A stretch of DNA of 11,196 nucleotides from Chloroflexota bacterium (lineage in GTDB: Bacteria > Chloroflexota > Anaerolineae > CG2-30-64-16), in the NCBI GenBank assembly GCA_029555885.1, contig JAKPQT010000486.1:1-11196 (forward strand). The letters run 5' to 3'. The position numbers and the translations under genes were made by a program. The stretch's first letter is position 1; the number at the start of each line of letters is the position of its first letter. The notes under the pieces were generated by a model. It was not told the origin of the DNA and did no database searches. It was given only the letters and a program-made list of their open reading frames with translations. Below, in pieces: positions 5,221-11,196 of the stretch.

Positions 5221-8200
5221 TCAGCCTGCATCCCCGTCTTCGGGCGCAACCGGCGTGACGTTGCTGCCCCAGTCATCGAAATCGAACGGCAGGGGCGGCA
5301 GGTCCGGCTCCGGTTCTTCGACCGGCGCGGCGAGCGGCTTGCCATTCGTGCGCCTGGGTAACGCCGCGTCCGCGACAGGTTCCCTGGTCGCCTTCGCCGG
5401 AGACTCCTCGCCGTTCTTGCGCGCAGAGAGCGGCTCGACAGGCGGCGCAGGCACGATGGGCGGCCGGCTGTGACCGTTCGACGGCGGACCGTCGAGCGGA
5501 CGCCCGTTCGGTCGGTCCGCGCCCGGCTGTGCCTGACCGTTCGAACGCCCTTCGGATGCCGCAGCCGGATGGCCGTTGTTCGGGGCAGTGGGTGCGGCCG
5601 GCTGCGGCGGGATAGCGCGGTGCCCCGCGTCATGCGCAGGCGGGAAGAGGTCCTGCCCTTGACCCAGCCGGGCCCAGGCGGCCGCAGCCCGCGTCTTGAC
5701 CTGTGCCAGTTGCTTGCGCAGGGGCTCATCCTCCGGCCCGTCGAGCAGCCGCACGGACAGCCCGGCCTGCGCTAACTGCACGATCAGCTCGCGCAGCTCG
5801 TCCGGCGCGGGATTCAGATCCAGGCGGATATCGGTCTCCGTGACGATCGCGGCCAGGCGGGAGCGCGTGGCCGCCCGGACCTGCGCCGTCACGACACCCG
5901 CCAAAGCGGCCAGTTCCGTCCACAGCACCGCGGCGCGGCGGGTCGGGTCAACCAGGTCGGCCTGCGCAAGCGCGGCCTGGGCCGCCTCGTGCTGACCGGC
6001 CAGCCCGGCCGCGCGGGCCTGCTCTGCCAGCGGCTGCAGCCGCTCCGCGAGCGCGTGCAGGCCGGTCAATTCCAGCCGCAGGTCGGCTGCGCTTTCGAGC
6101 AGCGGCGCGACCTCCGGGTCATGGCCGATGTCGCCGGCAGCCCCGGCAAACGAGGCCGGCAGCTCCCGCTCGATGCGAGCCAGCTCGGCCAGCCCGGCGG
6201 CATACGCACCTTCCCCGCGCAACCGCGTCACGCGCTCCAGCCGCCGCCGCAGGACCGCAGCCGCGCGTTCCGCCATCTGCGGCCGCGTGCGGGCGTACAG
6301 CTCGCGCACGTGCGCGTCCATGGGATGCGTCGCCACCGCGCGCTCCGCCCGGACAAATGCCGGGAGGTCACGGCCCAGGGCCATCTGCGCCTCGATGTAG
6401 GCGACGTCCACGCTGCGACAGGTCAGCCGCCACCAGATGCGGAGCGGCCCGGGCAGGCAGACCTTGAGCAGCGCCGAATCTGCCCCGGCCAGCAGCGCAT
6501 GGTAGAGCGCCTCCCCTTGCGCGCGCGCCTCCTCCTCCCACAGTTCCTCTTCGAGCAGCAGCAGCGCGTTCAGCGCCTGACGCGCATCCGCGGGCAGATT
6601 GCCCTCCGCCGCGGCCAGCAATTCCAACGCCAGGCGGCACGCCCGCCGCGCCTCGTCGGGCCGGTCTTCCGCCCGGTAGCGGCGGCCTTCGGCCGTGAGT
6701 TCCTGCGCACGGGCCACCAGGGAGAGCCGCGTTTCCAGCCAACGCACGCGGCGGCTCAGCTCGGGTGCAGCCGCGCTGTAGGCTGTTGCCTCTGACAGCG
6801 AAGCCGCCGCGGCCGGCAGCTCGCCCGCAGCGAAGTGGGCCTCTGCGGCCGCAAGACAGGCCGCCGCGCGCTGGTGGGCGGCCCCCACGGATGCTCGACG
6901 CAGCACAGTGCGAACTGCGGCCAGTACCGGGTCGGTCGAGTCGCCCTGGAGCAGCGGGAGGGCATCGACGGCCTGGCCGGCGCGCACCCGCTCGGCCACC
7001 TGGCGCAGCAGCGCAGCCCGCTCGGCCAGGTCCTCGACGCGCGCGTGCAGTTCCTCCCACGCGGGGGACATCGGACGGGCCGGCGGGTCGCCCAGTTCCG
7101 CCTGCGCCCCGTCCAGCGCGGCCTGCAGCTCACTCCAGGCAACCCGGCCCAGGTCACCATCGCGGGCCACCGCATACGCGGCCTCTGCCTGCGCGAGATA
7201 GGCCTCCGCACGCGCCATGCGGGTCTCGACCTGCCCGGCGACGGCGTTGTAGCGCCTGGCCCGCTTCACGAGCTCACGGGCGGGCAGGTCGCCAAGCTGC
7301 TCGACCGCCTGGCTAAGCTCGCGCGCCGCACCGGCCCAGTCGCCGGCCTCGCGCAACGCCTCGGCACGGGCTAGCTGTGGCTCGACGGCAGCCAGCCGGT
7401 CATGCCGGTCACGCGCCTGGCGCAGCATCTCGGCCACCCGCGCAGCAAGGGAGGACGTTTCATCGAATGCGTCACCAGCGCGGTTGTCTGCGCGTGCCAG
7501 CAGCGCCACAATCTGTCCATAGCCGGCAGCCGTCGGGGCGGGGCTGCGCTCCAGCTCGGCCAGCAGCCGCGTCGCCTCAGCCAGGGCGGCCTGCAGGTCG
7601 CGCCGCGCGGCGATGCCCGCCGCCATGCGCGCGGCCTGGGCCTGCAGGGCATCCGGCGCGTTTGGAATCGATCCAATCTGCTCGCAGTAGTCCGCGGCCA
7701 GCGCTTCATCGCCCGCCGCGAGCGCATCATTCGCGACCACGAGAAGGGTGTCGACCAGTTGGTTGACCACACCCGGCGCGCCGGTCCAGCGCTCGTACGC
7801 GCTACGCAACAAGGCGAGACGTTCCGCAACATCTGCGGCGTGCCCGGCCTGGGCCGCCAGCTTCTTCGCCTCGCGCTGCGCGGCCTCCGCCTCCCGCAGG
7901 CCAGACGCAGCCTGCTCGCGCAGCCCATCGGGACTCTTCTCCGCGTGATTCAGGGCATTGCGAAAGCACTCGCGGGCCCGACCCGCGTCGCGCTCATCCA
8001 GGGCCTGCCGGCCCTCGAATAGCAGCAACCGCGCCCGTTCCAGGTCGGACACCGTGCCGCGCACTTCGGCCAGCATCGTATCGACGACCGCGACCATCTC
8101 ACCGAAATCGCGCTGGCGAACCTCCCGGGCCTGGGTGAGGCGCGCGCGAGCGGCGTCCCACTCGCGACGGCTGGCTTCCCAGCGGCCCGCGGCGGAGTCC

Positions 8201-9213
8201 CGCTCGCCTTGAGCAGCGAACGAGGCGACGGCATGCAGCGCCTCGGCCTCCATCCGCTCCATACTGGCGGTCGGGTGGCGGTCGAAGACGCTCAACGCAG
8301 CGTCGAACGCGGCGACCGCTGCCGCGAAGGTCTCAACGGCCGTATCAAACCGATGGTTGGCAATGGCCCGGCGGCCGACGGACACCTGGTTGCGGCCGTG
8401 GTCCATGTGCGCCTTGAGCCAAAGGGCCTGCCAGTCGGGGTTGTGCGGGTACTCGTCGCGCAGGTGCGCGAGCATCGCGACCGCATCGTCCAGCCGCGCC
8501 TCGGCCAGCTGCTCCTGCACCGCCTTGAGCCGTTCCTGCATCCGACCCCAGGCCGCGTGGCTGCGTTCGTGGAGCCGCGCGATGTCGTCGCGCTTCGGGA
8601 ACTGGCGGTGCAGCGCCTCGGCCGGCTCGGTCGCGGTCTGGTAGTCCTGGCGCTCGAACGCAGCCAGGGCAAACCGCACGCGCTCGTCCACATCCCGCTC
8701 GGCCCACAGCCGCTCGCGCGCCGCGCGCAGCTTCCCGCCGAGGCTCTCCCAACCCCGCGCGCTGAGTTCCTGCAATCCATTATCGAGGGCCTGCAGTGCG
8801 GCATCGAACTTGCGCTGACCGGCCAATCCCTCCGCGCGCTCCAGCACCTGGTCGGCCATGCGCTTCAGCTCGCGGCCCTCCTGGGCCTGGCTGCGCAGCC
8901 CGTCGATCTCGCCGTGATACTTGAGGATGTGGCGCATCGCGCCGCGCGTCTGTGCGCGGTTCAGCGCGGCCAGCGCGTCGCTGAACTGGTGGGCGGCCAG
9001 CGCCTGGCGCGCGCCGCCGATGGTCTCGGCCAGCTCGAGATCGGTCTTCTGCTGCTCCAGCGCATCCGCCAGCCCCTGAGAGGCAGCCGCATGGTCGGGC
9101 CGCGCGGCCAGGATCGCCTCGAAGCTCGCGATGGCCTCCTCCCAGCGGTAGCGGCTGAACAGCGCCTCGGCCTCAGCCAGCCTGGCTTTCAGTTCGTTCT
9201 CGTTCATCTTCAT
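5221..9213 (-). CDS. Giant TPR/helical-repeat scaffold protein with Asn-Gly-rich C-terminal tail
   Basis: This 1330-residue, Ala-, Glu- and Arg-rich cytoplasmic protein has no signal peptide or membrane helix. It opens with a clear TPR-like unit ('AEALFSRYRWEEAIASFEAI', residues 15-34, then 'ARPDHAAASQGLADAL'), and degenerate helical pairs continue to about residue 1188. Examples are 'RRAIANHRFDTAVETFAAAV', 'AEALREAGDWAGAARELSQA' and 'AEAHFAAGELPAAAASLSEA'. An unusual Trp/Cys segment ('CLPGPLRIWWRLTC') lies at about 919-932. Residues 1189-1330 are disordered, Pro/Ala-rich, with six Asn-Gly motifs, and end in an acidic aromatic patch, 'PFDFDDWG'. I chose ATG 9213; ATG 9207 is equally possible. 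The start overlaps the 3' end of the propeller gene by 41 bases in another frame, and the stop is 13 bases from the next start, so expression is tightly coupled. The likely role is a protein-protein scaffold. Its partner is unknown; the neighbouring propeller and membrane protein are the natural candidates. Confidence 0.88.
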   Translation of the reverse strand: MKMNENELKARLAEAEALFSRYRWEEAIASFEAILAARPDHAAASQGLADALEQQKTDLELAETIGGARQALAAHQFSDALAALNRAQTRGAMRHILKYHGEIDGLRSQAQEGRELKRMADQVLERAEGLAGQRKFDAALQALDNGLQELSARGWESLGGKLRAARERLWAERDVDERVRFALAAFERQDYQTATEPAEALHRQFPKRDDIARLHERSHAAWGRMQERLKAVQEQLAEARLDDAVAMLAHLRDEYPHNPDWQALWLKAHMDHGRNQVSVGRRAIANHRFDTAVETFAAAVAAFDAALSVFDRHPTASMERMEAEALHAVASFAAQGERDSAAGRWEASRREWDAARARLTQAREVRQRDFGEMVAVVDTMLAEVRGTVSDLERARLLLFEGRQALDERDAGRARECFRNALNHAEKSPDGLREQAASGLREAEAAQREAKKLAAQAGHAADVAERLALLRSAYERWTGAPGVVNQLVDTLLVVANDALAAGDEALAADYCEQIGSIPNAPDALQAQAARMAAGIAARRDLQAALAEATRLLAELERSPAPTAAGYGQIVALLARADNRAGDAFDETSSLAARVAEMLRQARDRHDRLAAVEPQLARAEALREAGDWAGAARELSQAVEQLGDLPARELVKRARRYNAVAGQVETRMARAEAYLAQAEAAYAVARDGDLGRVAWSELQAALDGAQAELGDPPARPMSPAWEELHARVEDLAERAALLRQVAERVRAGQAVDALPLLQGDSTDPVLAAVRTVLRRASVGAAHQRAAACLAAAEAHFAAGELPAAAASLSEATAYSAAAPELSRRVRWLETRLSLVARAQELTAEGRRYRAEDRPDEARRACRLALELLAAAEGNLPADARQALNALLLLEEELWEEEARAQGEALYHALLAGADSALLKVCLPGPLRIWWRLTCRSVDVAYIEAQMALGRDLPAFVRAERAVATHPMDAHVRELYARTRPQMAERAAAVLRRRLERVTRLRGEGAYAAGLAELARIERELPASFAGAAGDIGHDPEVAPLLESAADLRLELTGLHALAERLQPLAEQARAAGLAGQHEAAQAALAQADLVDPTRRAAVLWTELAALAGVVTAQVRAATRSRLAAIVTETDIRLDLNPAPDELRELIVQLAQAGLSVRLLDGPEDEPLRKQLAQVKTRAAAAWARLGQGQDLFPPAHDAGHRAIPPQPAAPTAPNNGHPAAASEGRSNGQAQPGADRPNGRPLDGPPSNGHSRPPIVPAPPVEPLSARKNGEESPAKATREPVADAALPRRTNGKPLAAPVEEPEPDLPPLPFDFDDWGSNVTPVAPEDGDAG

Positions 9214-10204
9214 AGTGCCCACTAGCCTTCCGGCGGTCCAGGTACGCAAGCTGGCCGTTCGCCAGGCCTGCCACCAGCACGCCGTCTGCAGCCGACAGAT
9301 TCATGCCGGCCACACTCAGAACCGTTGAGTAGTACAACAGGTCGTATTCCGCCAGCCGGTCGCCCGTCTGCCCGTGGAGCAGCCACACGCGACCTGCATT
9401 CGTCCCCGCAATGAGCCACCCGGAGGCGGCATCCACCGCCAGGGCTGTAACCATCTCGCCCGGCGCGCACGTGACCGACCACATCACTACGCGCAGTCCG
9501 GAATCGTAGCCTACGATGCGACAGCCGCGCTGCGTCGCATGGACCGCAGCCACGCCGGATGCCGATACCAACGCAACGACCTGGCTCACCGGCTCAACGG
9601 GCGCATGCTCGGCCACGACCTGCCCGCTCGCCGCATCGAGCGCCACCAGCCGGCAGGCAGCATCGTTGGCCCGCCGCGCTGCCGCCAGGCAACCGGCGTA
9701 CAGGGTGGCGGCATCTGCGCTGAACGCGACGGACCACGTCCGCCCGCATGGCGACTCACCATCCCCCGCGCCGCAGCGCCAACGCAGCTCGCCATCCCTG
9801 TCGAGCACCGTCAGCCCTGTGCCCAGGTGTCCGAGGGCGACGAGGCCCCGTTCCTGCCCGGCATCCGCCGCTGCAAGCCCGTACAGGTCATTGTCCGCAG
9901 TCCACAGCGCCTCCGGCGTCCAGGTGACATCGCCGTCCGCATCCCCGTGCAGCGGGTCGAGGCGATGCAGCCGCCCCGTGCGCTCCAGCGCGAATGCCCG
10001 GCCCTCCGCGCCGCAGGCGACAGCATTGAAGGGGCGGACCGCGTGCGCTCCGCCGAGCCGGAAGCGGATACGGCCATGCACATCGAGCAGGCGCAGGTCA
10101 CGCTCAGAGCCAGCCCACACCTCGCCTGCGTCCGCCAGCGCAACAGCGTGGACGGCGGAGCCGACACGGAAGAACCGGCGCAGGTGCAAGGCGTTCTCTG
10201 GCAT
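9173..10204 (-). CDS. WD40/PQQ-like beta-propeller protein
   Basis: The protein has 343 residues and no signal peptide, so it is probably cytoplasmic. About six or seven blades of 40-50 residues can be followed. Each has a small-residue strand, an Ala-Gly turn and a 'LxxLDxxGxxxW' ending: 'VWAGSERDLRLLDVHGRIRF' (29-48), 'ALERTGRLHRLDP' (72-84), 'ALGHLGTGLTVLDRDGELRW' (123-142), 'LYAGCLAAARRANDAACRLV' (168-187), 'LIAGTNAGRVWLLHGQTGD' (264-282) and 'VLVAGLANGQLAYLDRRKA' (309-327). The fold suits binding, not catalysis. The C-terminus after 327 is polar and charged. I prefer ATG 10204, with GGTGAGG nine bases upstream; a GTG at 10219 would overlap that site. The gene is between the helical-protein gene (73-base gap filled by a palindromic repeat) and the scaffold gene (41-base overlap), in one operon. 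It may be a subunit of a complex with the scaffold; no direct evidence of its ligand is visible. Confidence 0.85.
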   Translation of the reverse strand: MPENALHLRRFFRVGSAVHAVALADAGEVWAGSERDLRLLDVHGRIRFRLGGAHAVRPFNAVACGAEGRAFALERTGRLHRLDPLHGDADGDVTWTPEALWTADNDLYGLAAADAGQERGLVALGHLGTGLTVLDRDGELRWRCGAGDGESPCGRTWSVAFSADAATLYAGCLAAARRANDAACRLVALDAASGQVVAEHAPVEPVSQVVALVSASGVAAVHATQRGCRIVGYDSGLRVVMWSVTCAPGEMVTALAVDAASGWLIAGTNAGRVWLLHGQTGDRLAEYDLLYYSTVLSVAGMNLSAADGVLVAGLANGQLAYLDRRKASGHYEDERERTESQAG

Positions 10205-10213
10205 CGCTGACGA

Positions 10214-10220
10214 CCTCACC
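10214..10220 (-). promoter_or_regulatory. Ribosome binding site of the propeller gene, inside the hairpin
   Basis: GGTGAGG reads leftward at 10220-10214, nine bases before ATG 10204. It decides the start over the GTG at 10219, which overlaps it. It is part of the distal arm of the palindrome, so it would be paired when the hairpin is folded. Confidence 0.6.
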
Positions 10221-10275
10221 CCCTTCTCCCCTCTCCTGAAAACTGTGCTTTCAGGAGAGGGAGTCGGGGGTAAGG
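10214..10275. repeat. 62-base near-palindromic repeat filling the intergenic gap
   Basis: A perfect 11-bp inner stem, CTCTCCTGAAA (10231-10241) with TTTCAGGAGAG (10249-10259), closes the loop ACTGTGC. The arms continue outward as CCTCACCCCC..CTCC on the left (10214-10230) and GGAG..GGGGGTAAGG on the right (10260-10275), with only a few mismatches and one gap. The element takes up nearly the whole space between the stop of the helical-protein gene (10278) and the start of the propeller gene (10204). In the mRNA, the right arm is transcribed first and the left arm contains GGTGAGG, the propeller gene's ribosome site. I recall similar CCTCACCCCC..CTCTCC palindromes as dispersed repeats in Chloroflexota and other large environmental genomes; family membership was not checked. 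Confidence 0.8.
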
Positions 10276-10277
10276 CG

Positions 10278-11196
10278 CTACCGCCCCCGCCGGACCAACT
10301 GATTCAGCGAGTTCATCTCCTCGGACAGGATCAGGTGCATCACCGTGCCGAGGTCGACCACCTGCGGGTCGGGATTCTGCTTGAAGCTGGCAACCCGGCC
10401 CGTGATGTATGATCGGATGCAATCGAGGCGCCGGTCTGCGTTGCGCATGCGCCGGGCCTCCGGATCGCCGTCCTCCGGGCCGAGCGCGACCGTGGCCTCG
10501 TTGATGGCCCGGTACAGGTCCGCAACCTTCAGCGTGAAGGGTCGCTCGATGCCGGCCAACGGCACCGCACGCCGCGCCAGCTCCGCCTGCACCCGCGCGA
10601 CCAGGTCCGAGTTGAACCCGGGCGGCTCGGTCATCTTCAGGGCCAGGTTCTGCAGCGCGTTGACGTGCAGCAGCGCGGTGCGCGCGTCGGGCGGCAGACT
10701 CATGAAGGTCGGGTTGAGCTCGCGCACGATGCGGCTCTGGCTGAGCGGCATGCGCCGCGCGCCGTTCGCGCCCAGGCGCAGCCACAACTCAGTGGTTTCC
10801 TGGCCCGTTGCGGCATCGAAGAACGCATCCTCGTAAATCAGCCCGTAGGCCGCAGCCAGGGTGAACGCGCGCACCTTATCGGGGTCGCCCATCGCCACGA
10901 CCAGCTCCGGCGCCAGCATGCGCTGCTGGTTCTCGGTCTCGCCCAGGGTCGGAATCTGCTGCTCCAGCTCGGTCGCATACTGCTCCTCGGAGAAGACGTG
11001 CATGCTCTCGCGGCCCCGGTTGACCTTGCTGCGATACTCCGGCTCGCAGTGGATGAACGGCTCGACCGCGCCGAGGGTGATGCCCCGGCTGATTTCGACG
11101 ATGGTGCAGGCGACGACGCTCTCCGCCGAGGCATCCACGTTGAAGCCCTGGTTGCGCAGCGTCTCGCGGGTGTCGCTGAGGAACTGCCGCGCCGCG
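10278..11196 (-). CDS. Uncharacterised helical cytoplasmic protein, 5'-partial
   Basis: The frame is open from the right window edge to TAG at 10280-10278 and shows 305 residues. A GTG at 11138 could start a 286-residue form, but the preceding 19 residues ('FLSDTRETLRNQGFN') read as good coding sequence and there is no clear ribosome site, so the gene most likely begins beyond the window. It has no signal peptide or membrane helix. Visible segments are 'HCEPEYRSKVNRGRESMHVF' (about 50-69), 'ELVVAMGDPDKVRAFTLAAA', a TGQETTELWLRLG stretch, and a C-terminal helical part with 'DPQVVDLGTVMHLILSEEMN'. I do not recognise the family with confidence. The style recalls the C-terminal half of long Chloroflexota tubulin-like proteins (a weak memory-based idea), which would need the missing N-terminal GTPase domain to confirm. 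It is the first gene seen in the operon and probably its most informative one. Confidence 0.75.
   Translation of the reverse strand, partial: AARQFLSDTRETLRNQGFNVDASAESVVACTIVEISRGITLGAVEPFIHCEPEYRSKVNRGRESMHVFSEEQYATELEQQIPTLGETENQQRMLAPELVVAMGDPDKVRAFTLAAAYGLIYEDAFFDAATGQETTELWLRLGANGARRMPLSQSRIVRELNPTFMSLPPDARTALLHVNALQNLALKMTEPPGFNSDLVARVQAELARRAVPLAGIERPFTLKVADLYRAINEATVALGPEDGDPEARRMRNADRRLDCIRSYITGRVASFKQNPDPQVVDLGTVMHLILSEEMNSLNQLVRRGR

Noticed and set aside
5208..5729. Extension of the surface-protein frame by 174 residues upstream of GTG 5207
   Set aside because: The added part is Arg/Ser/Pro-rich, lies antisense-like within the scaffold gene in another frame, and the signal peptide plus ribosome site fix the start at 5207.
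8209..9225. Plus-strand 338-residue open frame
   Set aside because: It mirrors the scaffold gene on the opposite strand in GC-rich sequence, has no recognisable domain, and the minus-strand frame has clear TPR pattern and good gene boundaries.
9374..10412. Long plus-strand open frames opposite the propeller gene
   Set aside because: Composition is Arg/Pro/Ser/Ala-rich with no family features; these are shadows of the minus-strand propeller gene.
1..11196. CRISPR arrays, tRNA or rRNA genes, insertion sequences, attachment sites
   Set aside because: I saw no regularly spaced direct repeats, cloverleaf or rRNA-like sequence, transposase or integrase frame in the window.

Overview
The window looks like a bacterial chromosome or metagenomic contig fragment. 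It has Shine-Dalgarno sites, GTG starts, tightly packed genes and mostly high GC. My best guess is a member of the Chloroflexota. The reasons are a ScyD/ScyE-type beta-propeller protein, a Thr/Pro-rich linker before a C-terminal membrane anchor, an effector-associated-domain/FGE fusion, and a long GC-rich palindromic repeat of a kind I associate with that phylum. This is an inference from style, not from a marker gene. No rRNA, tRNA, CRISPR array, transposase or phage gene was seen.

Layout. (1) At 1-1041, plus strand, is the 3' part of a ScyD/ScyE-family propeller gene, followed by a strong hairpin terminator at 1082-1115. (2) At 1173-1808, minus strand, is a cytidylate kinase-like P-loop protein with its own -10 box and a near-perfect ribosome site. 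(3) At 2061-3438, minus strand, is a two-gene unit with visibly lower GC than its surroundings. Its first gene encodes a membrane protein with a cytoplasmic death-like effector-associated domain and an extracytoplasmic FGE/C-type-lectin-like domain. The second encodes an 82-residue protein resembling a shortened YbjQ/heavy-metal-binding domain. A promoter with a perfect TATAAT lies at 3553-3579. (4) At 3705-11196, minus strand, is a very GC-rich operon read from the right edge leftward. It encodes, in order, a helical cytoplasmic protein cut by the window edge, a WD40/PQQ-like beta-propeller, a 1330-residue TPR/helical-repeat scaffold with an Asn-Gly-rich tail, and a secreted, membrane-anchored protein with a basic proline-rich cytoplasmic tail.

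How the genes may work together. The four-gene operon has the parts of an envelope-linked complex: an outside domain tethered in the membrane, a giant cytoplasmic scaffold, a propeller and a helical partner. The enzyme or polymer that would define its job is not visible, and the 5' part of the right-hand gene is the place to look. The FGE/effector-associated-domain gene looks like a transmembrane sensor from a bacterial conflict or signalling system: the lectin-like domain lacks the copper-binding cysteines of true formylglycine-generating enzymes. A near-perfect ~62-base palindrome sits between the two right-hand genes and buries the ribosome site of the propeller gene, so it may control its translation.
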